From: Bacteroidetes bacterium ADurb.Bin174
GTDB taxonomy: Bacteria > Bacteroidota > Bacteroidia > Bacteroidales > Paludibacteraceae
NCBI GenBank assembly: GCA_002070265.1
Contig: MWCX01000023.1
Coordinates: forward strand, 98,786-162,785
Direction: 5' to 3'
Length of the DNA stretch: 64,000 bases
Positions within the stretch are counted from its first letter, which is position 1. The number at the start of each line of letters is the position of its first letter. The notes under the pieces are model-generated. The model was not told where the DNA came from. It searched no databases and saw nothing but the letters and a program-made list of their open reading frames with translations. Shown one piece after another: positions 28,601 through 38,382 of the stretch. A program made the position numbers and the translations under genes.

Positions 28601-29336
28601 AATTCGCGAGAAGGGATCGAGTGGGGAAAGAGAACTTGCCTATGTGCTTTATTTAGCCGGCTTTGAGGTTAAAGATGTGCATATGACCGATTTGGTGTCT
28701 GGACGCGAAACCCTTGAAGACGTTCAAATGATTGTATTCAGCGGCGGTTCTTCCAATGCCGATGTGTTTGGTTCCGGTAAAGGATGGGCAGGAAGATTTT
28801 TATATAATGAGAAAGCTAAGAAAGCATTGGATGCATTCTACAAAAGAACGGATACTTTGAGTTTTGGTGTCGGAGACGGTTGCAGCCTGATGCTTAGGCT
28901 CGGTTTGATTGCTCCGGGAAATGACACTGTACCTGAAATTTTACCGAATGATTCTGCTAAATTTGAATCAGCCTTTGTGGGTGTTGCCATTCCTGAAAAC
29001 CAATCAATTATGTTAAGTAGCTTGTCGAATAGCCAATTAGGAGCCTGGATATCCCATGATCAAGGAAAATTTAAGTTTCCCAAAACGGCTCATGCTTGGC
29101 AAGTAGTTGCCAAATATGCATACGAGGCATATCCTGCCAATCCCAACGGTTCGGAAGATGCTGTTGCGGGGATTTGTTCGGCAGACGGACGCCATTTGGC
29201 AGTTATGATCCATATTGAACGTGGGTTATTCCCATGGCAATGGGCACATTACCCGGCAGATAGAAGAAAAAATGATCAAATTACCCCTTGGATAGAAGCA
29301 TTTGTAAATGCCCGCAAGTGGATCGAAAAACATTGA
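25608..29336 (+). CDS. purL: Phosphoribosylformylglycinamidine synthase with degenerate glutaminase site
   Basis: 1242 residues, the large single-chain form that makes FGAM in purine synthesis. The synthetase core looks intact: VNSEHCRHKIFNG near residue 167, KAETHNFPTTVEPFNGG near 252 and SIHDHGAGGHLN near 462. The C-terminal class I glutaminase domain is full length, but its nucleophile is missing. The usual GVCNGCQ reads GVGDGCS, with Gly1089 at the catalytic Cys position. The oxyanion loop GGF is GGS (Ser1048). His1202 and Glu1204 remain. Glutamine hydrolysis is therefore predicted to be lost, so the enzyme may use free ammonia or a partner. The start is the ATG at 25608, after a -7 box. 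It is monocistronic. Confidence 0.95.
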   Translation: MIQFFQAPSQQVYAVQSASALSATDIQKLQWLFGNARLLDSQELKGDFVGFSREMITPWGSTATEIAHNIGISGIKRIELFTPLSLSQSLINEEGYDPLLEHVHKGLNQDVFKFDKQPEPIIYINDIAAYNEQEGLALSEDEVEYLNGVSKIVGRKLTDSEVFGFSQVNSEHCRHKIFNGQFVIDGEAKEVSLFKLIRQTSEENPNQVVSAYKDNVAFISGPSIEQFAPKTGDKPDVYATKEIESVLSLKAETHNFPTTVEPFNGGATGSGGEIRDRMGGGKSSLPLAGVSVYMTSYTRNSLIADPYFKTNIRKPWEAAIKPRKWTYQTPEQILIKASNGASDYGNKHGQPLICGSLVTFEHEENNKQYGFDKVIMMAGGIGFTNSRDAMKGKPEAGDQIVVLGGDNYRIGMGGGAGSSVDTGHFDNEVELNAIQRSNPELQKRVANVIRALAEAERNPVISIHDHGAGGHLNCLSELVETTGGKIDMSKLPIGDPSLSAKEIIANESQERMGLLVKPEDLGMLQKIADREQAPMYVVGETTGDMHFSFEQADGQKPIDLQLEYMFGKSPKTVMTDQTIEESFAPVEWSDDQLQTYIENVLQLESVACKDWLTNKVDRSVTGKVARQQCLGEIQLPLSDLGVVALDYRGKAGVATAIGHAPIAAIIDAEAGSVLAVAEALTNIVWTPLRYGIKSVSLSANWMWPCKNPGEDARLYQAVESCSQFARALEINIPTGKDSLSMTQKYGEDKVFSPGTVIITAIAEVSDVQKTVSPVLVNDPDTSIYYIDFSFDTQKLGGSILAQTMNKIGHEVPTVKDPEYFKSAFAAVQELVSKELVLAGHDISEGGMFTALLEMCFANAQGGLSVYLDDLKEKSLVVNLFAENPGVLIQVKNKQEVEKILNAYGIGYAKLAKPISERRIDINKKKQAYSFSIDALRDLWYRSSYLLDKKQSGEKHAWMRYQNYKNQPLSFNFKNDFRGTLSQFGLSFKPQSTGIKAAVIREKGSSGERELAYVLYLAGFEVKDVHMTDLVSGRETLEDVQMIVFSGGSSNADVFGSGKGWAGRFLYNEKAKKALDAFYKRTDTLSFGVGDGCSLMLRLGLIAPGNDTVPEILPNDSAKFESAFVGVAIPENQSIMLSSLSNSQLGAWISHDQGKFKFPKTAHAWQVVAKYAYEAYPANPNGSEDAVAGICSADGRHLAVMIHIERGLFPWQWAHYPADRRKNDQITPWIEAFVNARKWIEKH

Positions 29337-29444
29337 AATAAAAACCGGTAAAAACCAAATTCTGCCCGCCGAATTTTCATTACTTAATAATGTAAATACG
29401 CGTTAATAGTTATTAAACCAAGAGTTTAAGACATTATTTTATCG

Positions 29445-29452
29445 TACATTTG
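29445..29452 (+). promoter_or_regulatory. Bat operon promoter, -7 box
   Basis: TACATTTG is an exact TAnnTTTG match 39 bp before the moxR ATG. The -33 partner is weak (TTT at 29425-29427). Confidence 0.55.
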
Positions 29453-29491
29453 TTTCACTTTTTTGATGAAAATTATTTTAATTAAAAATGT

Positions 29492-30487
29492 ATGGAACAT
29501 ACTGTTGATATTCGCGAATTAAACGAAAAAATTGAAAAGCAAAGTTATTTTGTGGATTCCCTGATGATGGGAATGGATAAAGTCATTGTAGGTCAGCGTC
29601 ATTTGGTTGAATCCTTATTGATCGGTTTACTTTCAGATGGTCATATTTTATTGGAAGGTGTTCCCGGTTTAGCCAAAACATTGGCTATTAAGACCCTGTC
29701 GGACCTGATTAAAGGAGATTTCAGCAGGGTTCAGTTTACACCCGACCTCTTGCCGGCAGACCTTGTAGGGACAATGATTTACAGCCAGCACAAAGAAGAG
29801 TTTAACATTCGCAAAGGTCCGATTTTCGCCAATTTAGTTTTAGCAGATGAGATCAACCGTGCTCCTGCCAAGGTACAAAGTGCTTTGCTTGAAGCGATGC
29901 AGGAACGTCAGGTTACCATAGGCGACAAAACCTACAAATTGCCTGAGCCTTTCTTGGTAATGGCAACACAGAATCCCATTGAACAGGAAGGAACATATCC
30001 CTTACCTGAAGCGCAGGTTGACCGTTTTATGCTAAAGGTAGTGATCAGCTATCCTAAAAAGGAAGAAGAGAAGCTCATCATTCGTCAGAATTTGAAAAAA
30101 GACAAGCCTAAGGTGGACGCCATCCTTTCTCCGAAAGAAATTATGGAAGCACGTGATGTGGTTCGTCAGGTGTATATTGATGAAAAAATAGAAAAGTACA
30201 TCATTGATATAGTTTTTGCCACTCGTTTTCCGGAAGATTACGGGCTGACTTCGCTCAAAGATATGATTGCCTTTGGAGCTTCCCCCCGTGCATCCATCAA
30301 TCTTGCTTTGGCAGCAAGGGCTTATGCATTTATAAAACGCCGCGGATACGTAATTCCCGAAGATGTGCGTGCAGTATGTTATGATGTGTTGCGTCATCGC
30401 ATTGGCTTGAGTTATGAAGCAGAAGCCAACAACATGACCTCTGACGAAATCATTACTGAAATTTTGAATTCTGTAGAAGTTCCCTAA
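29492..30487 (+). CDS. MoxR family AAA+ ATPase
   Basis: 331 residues. Walker A is GVPGLAKT near residue 61, Walker B LVLADEINRAPAK near 115, sensor 1 MATQNPIEQEGTYPLPEAQ near 155, and the arginine finger and C-terminal lid (YGLTSLKDMIAFGASPRASI) follow. MoxR proteins are chaperone-like ATPases paired with von Willebrand factor A proteins. Here it is the first gene of a nine-gene run with DUF58 and three proteins carrying VWA or VWA-like domains, so it very probably remodels the Bat complex at the inner membrane. The next gene starts 7 bp on. Confidence 0.93.
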   Translation: MEHTVDIRELNEKIEKQSYFVDSLMMGMDKVIVGQRHLVESLLIGLLSDGHILLEGVPGLAKTLAIKTLSDLIKGDFSRVQFTPDLLPADLVGTMIYSQHKEEFNIRKGPIFANLVLADEINRAPAKVQSALLEAMQERQVTIGDKTYKLPEPFLVMATQNPIEQEGTYPLPEAQVDRFMLKVVISYPKKEEEKLIIRQNLKKDKPKVDAILSPKEIMEARDVVRQVYIDEKIEKYIIDIVFATRFPEDYGLTSLKDMIAFGASPRASINLALAARAYAFIKRRGYVIPEDVRAVCYDVLRHRIGLSYEAEANNMTSDEIITEILNSVEVP

Positions 30488-30494
30488 AAAATAG

Positions 30495-31361
30495 ATGGAA
30501 ACTAGTGAAATCATAAAGAAAGTAAGAAAGATTGAAATCAAAACACGCGGTCTTTCCAATCACATTTTTGCCGGAGAATATCATTCAGCCTTCAAAGGAA
30601 GGGGTATGACCTTTTCAGAAGTTCGTGAATATCAATACGGTGATGATGTGCGATCAGTCGATTGGAATGTGACTGCACGTTTTGCACATCCTTATATTAA
30701 AGTATTTGAGGAAGAAAGAGAGCTAACGGTGATGCTGTTGATAGATGTGTCGGGAAGTCGTGTTTTTGGTACGGTATCTCAGTATAAAATGGATATCTTC
30801 ACCGAAGTGGCTGCCGTACTTGCTTTTTCAACTATTCATAATAATGATAAAGTAGGTGTGATTTTTTTCTCCGATAAAATTGAGAAATTCATACCACCTA
30901 AAAAAGGACGCAAGCACGTGTTACACATCATTCGGGAAATGATTGATTTCAAGCCGGAAAGCAAACAGACCGATATAGCTGAAGCCTTGCGTTATTTTAC
31001 CAATGCTATTAAAAAGAGATCGACAGCATTTATCATATCAGACTTCATAGGCCATGATTTTGAAAAAGAGCTTACCATTGCCAATAAAAAACATGACGTG
31101 GTGGCTTTGCAGGTATACGACATCAGGGAAACAGAAATTCCGGATGTCGGTTTGATTAAACTAAAAGATTCCGAGACGGAGCAGCGAATTTGGGTGGATA
31201 CGTCGGATAAAAGGCTGAGATTAAGCTATAAACATGGTTGGGCACAAAGTCAGTTAGAATTGCAAAAAACATTTACAAAATCAGGGGTTGATTTTGTTTC
31301 AATGAGCACTTCGGATGATTATGTAAGAACTTTAATCAAACTCTTTAAGATGAGATCCTGA
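30495..31361 (+). CDS. DUF58 domain protein (VWA-like)
   Basis: 288 residues. The DUF58 signature, GRGMTFSEVREYQYGDDVRSVDWNVTARF, is at residues ~37-65. A VWA-like core follows, with the metal-site segment LLIDVSGSR near 82 and GVIFFSDKIEKFIPPKKGRKH. No signal peptide or membrane helix is seen, so it should be cytosolic and a direct partner of the MoxR ATPase encoded 7 bp upstream. Pairing of moxR with a DUF58 gene is nearly universal in this operon type. Confidence 0.9.
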   Translation: METSEIIKKVRKIEIKTRGLSNHIFAGEYHSAFKGRGMTFSEVREYQYGDDVRSVDWNVTARFAHPYIKVFEEERELTVMLLIDVSGSRVFGTVSQYKMDIFTEVAAVLAFSTIHNNDKVGVIFFSDKIEKFIPPKKGRKHVLHIIREMIDFKPESKQTDIAEALRYFTNAIKKRSTAFIISDFIGHDFEKELTIANKKHDVVALQVYDIRETEIPDVGLIKLKDSETEQRIWVDTSDKRLRLSYKHGWAQSQLELQKTFTKSGVDFVSMSTSDDYVRTLIKLFKMRS

Positions 31362-31401
31362 AACAAAGGAATTAATCCATAAACCAGTTTATGTATATTT
31401 G

Positions 31402-32364
31402 ATGATGAGAAGAGGGCTTATTTGTTTTATTTTTTTTCTTGCACTGTTTCAATTTGACCTTACGGGGCAGCAGGTGACGGTCAATGCAAAGATGGATTCA
31501 GTCCAGATTTGGATTGGTCAGCAAACCAAACTCAGTTTTGAGTTTACGCAACAGCCGGATCAGCATGTGCAAGCACCGCTCTTTTCCGAAGTGATTACAC
31601 CTGGGTTGGAAATTGTGGACAGAGCAAACAATGACACTTTGAAAGCTAAGGATGGATATTTACAGATCACGCAGTCGTATGTGGTGACTGCCTTTGAAGA
31701 TACTTTGCTGCTGATACCTCCCTTTCCCTTTGTTGCAGGAGAAGATACGGTATGGTCACCGGAGTTGTCGCTCAAAGTTATTCAACCCTTTGTAATAGAC
31801 ACCACGCAAATACAGGTAGCCGATATCAAGGATGTTTTTAAGCCCCGTTTCAGTCTGTGGTATTTTATCAAGAAGGCAGCGCCTTATTTAGGACTCCTTA
31901 TTTTGCTGGCAGCCATCGTCTATTTGATCATTCACCTTTCAAAAAAGAAACCTGTTGACGTGCAAGAGCTTCTTGAAAACAAGATACCGCCTTATGATTT
32001 GGCAATAGAAAAATTGAATAAAATCAGGCAGGAAAAGTTGTGGCAGCAAAATCGACATAAGGAGTATCATTCACAGTTGACAGACGTGTTGCGCGAGTAT
32101 ATTGAAGGGCAATTCCTGGTGCCGGCTCCGGAAATGACCTCGGCTGAAATTTTGGCATATTTTAATTTTTTGAAAACAGAGAACAAAGAAATATATCATA
32201 ACCTGCAGCAGATTTTACAATTGGCGGATTTGGTTAAATTTGCCAAATGGAATGTAGGTCCCGATGAGCACGAGCTTAGTCTGAATAACGCCTTTACGTT
32301 TGTAAACGAAACCAATGTTAAAACTGAAGAAGAGGAGGAGGTAGAAGAGCATGACATTTCATAG
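31402..32364 (+). CDS. Bat operon membrane protein, unnamed
   Basis: About 321 residues; ATG 31402 is preferred to the TTG one codon earlier. A signal peptide (MMRRGLICFIFFLALFQFDLTG) is followed by a periplasmic beta-rich domain of about 120 residues resembling the first domain of BatD (VTVNAKMDSVQIWIGQQTKLSFEF). One membrane helix (PYLGLLILLAAIVYLIIHL, near 150) and a cytosolic helical tail (HSQLTDVLREYIEGQF...EMTSAEILAYF) come next. The tail ends in acidic EEEEEVEEHD and overlaps batA by 14 bp. It is a standard but poorly described member of Bacteroidota Bat operons; no enzymatic motif is seen. Confidence 0.75.
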   Translation: MMRRGLICFIFFLALFQFDLTGQQVTVNAKMDSVQIWIGQQTKLSFEFTQQPDQHVQAPLFSEVITPGLEIVDRANNDTLKAKDGYLQITQSYVVTAFEDTLLLIPPFPFVAGEDTVWSPELSLKVIQPFVIDTTQIQVADIKDVFKPRFSLWYFIKKAAPYLGLLILLAAIVYLIIHLSKKKPVDVQELLENKIPPYDLAIEKLNKIRQEKLWQQNRHKEYHSQLTDVLREYIEGQFLVPAPEMTSAEILAYFNFLKTENKEIYHNLQQILQLADLVKFAKWNVGPDEHELSLNNAFTFVNETNVKTEEEEEVEEHDIS

Positions 32365-33334
32365 TCCGAAATATTTATTCTTGCTGCTGATTCTGATACC
32401 TCTGATTTATTGGTACATCAAAGAATTACACAAATCCGATGCAAGTTTACAAATTTCATCGCACCGGAATTTGGGTTCTTTTCCTCAAAGTATGCGGCTA
32501 AAGCTGATGCATTTACCGTTTGTACTGAGGATGTTGGCTGTTGTTTTATTGATTATTGCCATCGCTCGTCCGCAAGCAACAAACTCTTGGCGGTCAGAAA
32601 ACGTAGAAGGTATTGACATCGTCATTGCCTTAGATATTTCCGGGTCAATGCTTGCCGAGGATTTTCGTCCCAATCGTTTGGAAGCTTCTAAATCGGTAGC
32701 CAATGAGTTTATCTTAGCGCGCTCCAATGACAACATAGGATTGGTATTGTTTGCAGGAAAGAGCTTTACACAATGTCCGTTGACTACAGACCATGCAGTT
32801 TTAATCAATCTTTTTAACGGCATTGAATATGGTTTGATTGAAGACGGAACTGCCATAGGTTTGGGACTTGCCAATGCAGTGAATCGTTTGCGTGTCAGCC
32901 AGGCGAAATCGAAAGTGGTTATTTTGCTGACTGATGGTAATAACAATCGGGGCGATATTGATCCCATTACTGCGGGTGAATTGGCTCAGACTTTTGGAAT
33001 TCGGGTTTACACCATTGGTGTCGGTTCACATGGAAAAGTCAATATTCCCATTCAGACCCCGATGGGCAAGCAGTACCAACAGATTGAATCATCGTTCGAA
33101 GAAAAGCCTTTGCAGGAAATTGCAGCCATGACCGGCGGCAAGTACTTCAGGGCAACAAATAATGAAAAACTACGCAGTATTTACCAGGAGATTGATAAGA
33201 TGGAAAAGACCCGTATCAGTGTCAAGGAATTCAATAAGAAATATGAAGAATTCGGCGTCTTTGCATTAGTTGCTTTTCTGTTGCTGTTGACGGAGTTATT
33301 GCTCAGATACCTGTATCTCAAAAGGATTCCTTGA
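32351..33334 (+). CDS. batA: Aerotolerance protein BatA (VWA domain)
   Basis: 327 residues. Two N-terminal helices (YLFLLLILIPLIYWYI; LPFVLRMLAVVLLIIAIARPQ) precede a periplasm- or cytosol-facing VWA domain with MIDAS motif DISGSM near residue 93, TAIGLGLANAVNRL, and LLTDGNNNRGD as the third metal segment. A last helix (FGVFALVAFLLLLTELLLRYLYL) closes it. BatA is linked to oxygen tolerance in Bacteroides fragilis. It overlaps the previous gene, and its stop codon lies in a 12-bp perfect hairpin. Confidence 0.92.
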   Translation: MTFHSPKYLFLLLILIPLIYWYIKELHKSDASLQISSHRNLGSFPQSMRLKLMHLPFVLRMLAVVLLIIAIARPQATNSWRSENVEGIDIVIALDISGSMLAEDFRPNRLEASKSVANEFILARSNDNIGLVLFAGKSFTQCPLTTDHAVLINLFNGIEYGLIEDGTAIGLGLANAVNRLRVSQAKSKVVILLTDGNNNRGDIDPITAGELAQTFGIRVYTIGVGSHGKVNIPIQTPMGKQYQQIESSFEEKPLQEIAAMTGGKYFRATNNEKLRSIYQEIDKMEKTRISVKEFNKKYEEFGVFALVAFLLLLTELLLRYLYLKRIP

Positions 33335-33354
33335 AATGAAAAATTTCAAGGAAT
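33326..33354 (+). other. Perfect hairpin over the batA stop codon
   Basis: ATTCCTTGAAAT (33326-33337) and ATTTCAAGGAAT (33343-33354) form a 12-bp perfect stem with loop GAAAA. The batA TGA is inside the left arm. No T-run follows, so it is not a classical terminator. It could shape mRNA decay or the batA/batB ratio. Confidence 0.6.
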
Positions 33355-33398
33355 GAATGAGTAAGTAAGATTAATATAGAGAGAATTAAGAATAAAAG

Positions 33399-34433
33399 AT
33401 GTTTAGATTTGCAGACCCCGGATATTTGTTTTTCTTGTTGGTGATACCGGCAATGACTCTCATTTTTGTGGTTTACAGGCTGCAAAAGCGACGGAATATT
33501 AACGAATTCGGAAACCCCGATCTCTTGAAACCATTGATGCCTAATGTTTCTGATAGCAGACCGGTTGTTAAATTTGTGCTGCAGATGATAGCATTGGCAT
33601 TGCTGATAGTTGTGCTGGCACGCCCGCAATTCGGAACTAAAACCGAAGATGTGAAGCGTCAGGGCATTGAGGTGATGGTGGCTCTTGATATTTCGAATTC
33701 GATGATGGCTGAAGACATAGCACCTAATCGTTTGGAGAAATCGAAACGAATATTGTCGCAGTTGATTGACAATATGGATAATGATAAAGTAGGCTTGGTC
33801 GTGTTTGCAGGAGAAGCTTTCACGCAATTGCCCATTACGGTGGATCATGTATCGGCTAAAATGTTTCTGAATAGCATTACACCTAAGTTGATAGCCCGCC
33901 AAGGTACTGCCATAGGTTCTGCTATTGAGTTGACAATAAGATCATTTCATCAAAAAAGCACGGCATCTAAAGCGATAATCCTGATAACTGACGGTGAAAA
34001 TCATGAGGACAATGCGATAGAAGCTGCAAAATTAGCCAAAGATAAAGGCATGGTAGTGCATGTTATCGGCATTGGAAGACCTGAAGGTGCACCTATACCG
34101 ATTGAAGGTACCATGAGCTTTCTTAAAGATAAAGACGGAAATGTGGTGGTTTCTAAACTGAACGAGCAGATGTGTGCCGATATTGCTGATGCAGGTAGAG
34201 GTGTGTATGTGAGAGCAGATAATACCAATGCGGCAACGAAAATCATAACCAAAGAATTGGATCAACTTGCCAAGACAGAAATATCTACTATGGTGTTTTC
34301 CAGTTTTAATGAGCAGTTTCAATCTTTTGCAATCCTGGCTCTTGTTCTTTTGTTGATAGAAATCCTGATGTTTGAAAGAATTAACAAAAGATTCAGCAGG
34401 ATGAATATTTTTGATTTAAAGGATAAACTTTAA
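33399..34433 (+). CDS. batB: Aerotolerance protein BatB (VWA domain)
   Basis: 344 residues with the same plan as BatA: two N-terminal helices (YLFFLLVIPAMTLIFVVY; FVLQMIALALLIVVLARPQ), a VWA domain with MIDAS DISNSM near residue 95, TAIGSAIELTIRSF and LITDGENHEDNA, and a C-terminal helix (FQSFAILALVLLLIEILMF). The acidic C-terminal tail ends FDLKDKL. The paralogous pair BatA/BatB probably assembles into one membrane complex. The 64-bp gap to batA is the longest inside the operon and holds a hairpin. Confidence 0.92.
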   Translation: MFRFADPGYLFFLLVIPAMTLIFVVYRLQKRRNINEFGNPDLLKPLMPNVSDSRPVVKFVLQMIALALLIVVLARPQFGTKTEDVKRQGIEVMVALDISNSMMAEDIAPNRLEKSKRILSQLIDNMDNDKVGLVVFAGEAFTQLPITVDHVSAKMFLNSITPKLIARQGTAIGSAIELTIRSFHQKSTASKAIILITDGENHEDNAIEAAKLAKDKGMVVHVIGIGRPEGAPIPIEGTMSFLKDKDGNVVVSKLNEQMCADIADAGRGVYVRADNTNAATKIITKELDQLAKTEISTMVFSSFNEQFQSFAILALVLLLIEILMFERINKRFSRMNIFDLKDKL

Positions 34434-34441
34434 TATACGGC

Positions 34442-35113
34442 ATGAGTGGTTTAAAGTCTATATCATTATTTGTAATTTTGCTGTGCACTCCGGTGATGAT
34501 GGCACAGGAAGAGTTTACGGATGTCCGTAAAGGCAATAAACAATATAAATCCGAAAAATATACTGAGGCGGAGATATCTTACCGAAAAGGATTACAGAAA
34601 AATTCCCAATCGCCGGAAGCAGCTTATAATTTAGGGAACAGCTTGTTTAAGCAGGAAAAGTATGCAGAGGCATTGGAGCAATATCAGAAAGTATTGCCCA
34701 ATGAGAAAATTTCCAAAAAGAAATTGGCGTCGGCTTTACACAATACGGGAAATGCCTTGTTGATGCAACAAAGAATTCCGGAAAGTATTGAAGCCTTTAA
34801 AAAATCTTTGAAAATAAATCCGGATGATGATGAGACGCGTTACAATCTGGCATTGGCGCAATATCTTTTGAAAAATCAAGATAGTCAGAATCAACAGAAT
34901 CAACAACAAGAACAGCCTCAGCCTGAAAATCAGGAGAACAAGCGGGAAAAGGATGATTCTCAGCAACAGCAGGAAGAGCAGTCCACTGAGTCAATACCCA
35001 AAGATAAGGCTGAACAACTGTTGGAAGCATTGATGCAAGATGAAGATGAAACAATGGAAAAAGCTAAAAAACTTCCGAAGGGTGATAAGAAAACAGTTGA
35101 GAAAAATTGGTAA
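34442..35113 (+). CDS. batC: BatC, periplasmic TPR protein
   Basis: 223 residues. A signal peptide (LKSISLFVILLCTPVMMAQ) precedes TPR units at residues ~25-145: RKGNKQYKSEKYTEAEISYRKGL, EAAYNLGNSLFKQEKYAEALEQYQKVL and ALHNTGNALLMQQRIPESIEAFKKSLKINPD. The last 75 residues are a Gln/Glu/Asn-rich linker (QNQQNQQQEQPQPENQEN) and a charged tail with no predicted fold. It lies 8 bp after batB and 24 bp before batD. A scaffold role in the Bat complex is inferred. Confidence 0.9.
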   Translation: MSGLKSISLFVILLCTPVMMAQEEFTDVRKGNKQYKSEKYTEAEISYRKGLQKNSQSPEAAYNLGNSLFKQEKYAEALEQYQKVLPNEKISKKKLASALHNTGNALLMQQRIPESIEAFKKSLKINPDDDETRYNLALAQYLLKNQDSQNQQNQQQEQPQPENQENKREKDDSQQQQEEQSTESIPKDKAEQLLEALMQDEDETMEKAKKLPKGDKKTVEKNW

Positions 35114-35137
35114 TATTGGTTTTTAAAACCTGAAAAT

Positions 35138-36985
<1,848 letters not shown>

Positions 36986-36997
36986 AATTAAACGTAT

Positions 36998-37771
36998 ATG
37001 AAACCCTCTATATTTATTTCGTGTGTCATTTCACTTTTTATGATAACGAATCTTCACGCAGAGACTATTTCTGTTGAAGAAACCGCCTCTGTTGAAGAGG
37101 CCAATCATCTGTATGCCGAAAAGAAATACGTTGAAGCTGCAGCCATGTATGAGGATATTTTAGATACGCAAGGAAGTTCACCCGAACTCTATTATAATTT
37201 AGGAAATGCTTATTTCAGACTGAATGAACTGGGAAAATCCATTTTAAATTATGAAAGGGCTTTGCGTTTGTCTCCCGGTTTTGCGGATGCTAAGTTCAAT
37301 CTTGAATTTGCCAATCAGCAAGTTGTTGACAATATCGTGTTGTCTGATTCATTTTTTCTAAAAAGGTGGGTGAATGCTATTGTAAAATTTTACACGACCA
37401 ATACCTGGTTCGTTATTGCAGCCGTCTTTTTTATATTGGCATTGCCTTCTCTGCTGATCTTTATTTTCGGGCGGAACAAACTGTTGCGTAAGAGTTTCTT
37501 CTACATAGGCTTTGCGTTTATCTTAATCAGTGCATTGTCGGTTTTGTTTGCAAAAATTCAGATGAATCATTTGTTGGATCACGATGAAGGTATTATCATG
37601 ACGGGTGCCATTGTAGTGAAAGGTTCTCCCGATCAAAGTGGGACAGAATTATTTCAGTTGCATGAAGGTACCAAAGTAACGGTAGAGAGTGAATTGGGAG
37701 AATGGTATGAAATAAAGTTAGCCAATGGAAGTATAGGGTGGGTTGAGATCAAGCATGTAGAGAAAATATGA
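36998..37771 (+). CDS. batE: BatE, TPR plus SH3-like domain
   Basis: 257 residues. Signal peptide (ISCVISLFMITNLHA), TPR units at ~30-105 (EANHLYAEKKYVEAAAMYEDIL; ELYYNLGNAYFRLNELGKSILNYERAL), two membrane helices (WFVIAAVFFILALPSLLIFIF; FFYIGFAFILISALSVLFA) and a C-terminal bacterial SH3-like domain (IVVKGSPDQSGTELFQLHEGTKVTVES...GWVEIKHV). It overlaps the PAP2 gene by 4 bp. SH3 domains of this type may touch peptidoglycan, so the complex may bridge membrane and cell wall; this is inference. Confidence 0.9.
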   Translation: MKPSIFISCVISLFMITNLHAETISVEETASVEEANHLYAEKKYVEAAAMYEDILDTQGSSPELYYNLGNAYFRLNELGKSILNYERALRLSPGFADAKFNLEFANQQVVDNIVLSDSFFLKRWVNAIVKFYTTNTWFVIAAVFFILALPSLLIFIFGRNKLLRKSFFYIGFAFILISALSVLFAKIQMNHLLDHDEGIIMTGAIVVKGSPDQSGTELFQLHEGTKVTVESELGEWYEIKLANGSIGWVEIKHVEKI

Positions 37772-38361
37772 ACTTTTTAAATTGGTTATTGTCTTCAGAT
37801 ACCGAGCTGTTCCTTTTTCTGAATGGTCTGCATACGCCATTCTTAGATCCGATTATGTATTATATCAGTAAAGTCTGGATTTGGGTTCCTTTATATGCAG
37901 GCGTTGTGGCTTTTATTGTCAAAAAATGGAAAATGGAGTCCATTTGGATTATTCTTTCTCTCATTCTGTGTGTGATATTAACCGATCAGCTAGCCAACCT
38001 TGTCAAGCTGACTGTTGAAAGAGTCAGGCCCTCTCGTGAACCGGAGTTAGTCGGCATGGTACATCATGTAAAAGGTTATGTGAGCGGGGGTTTCAGTTTT
38101 GTATCAGGACATGCATCCAATGTATTCGGATTCGCTTTATTGAGTTCATTCATCTTGAAACAAAAAGCTTATACCTGGAGCATCTTTGTTTGGGCTTCTG
38201 TTGTTTCATATTCACGCATCTACCTTGGCGTGCACTATCCTTTGGATATACTCGGCGGAATGATTCTCGGAATGGGAATCGCTTTGATTGTATATGCCGT
38301 TCTCAGAGGTTTTCAGACAAGATTGAAAGCCGGAATCAAATCGCAATTGATTGATTCGTGA
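37768..38361 (+). CDS. PAP2 family membrane phosphatase
   Basis: 197 residues with about five membrane helices. The three phosphatase motifs are complete: KLTVERVRP near residue 79, SGGFSFVSGHASN near 107 with the catalytic His, and SRIYLGVHYPLDILGG near 150 with the second His and Asp. Such enzymes dephosphorylate undecaprenyl diphosphate or other lipid phosphates in the membrane. Its ATG overlaps the batE stop, so it is the last cistron of the Bat operon, which ends convergently to hisF with a 21-bp gap. Confidence 0.88.
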   Translation: MNFLNWLLSSDTELFLFLNGLHTPFLDPIMYYISKVWIWVPLYAGVVAFIVKKWKMESIWIILSLILCVILTDQLANLVKLTVERVRPSREPELVGMVHHVKGYVSGGFSFVSGHASNVFGFALLSSFILKQKAYTWSIFVWASVVSYSRIYLGVHYPLDILGGMILGMGIALIVYAVLRGFQTRLKAGIKSQLIDS

Positions 38362-38382
38362 GAGGGGATTAGATAGATTCTC

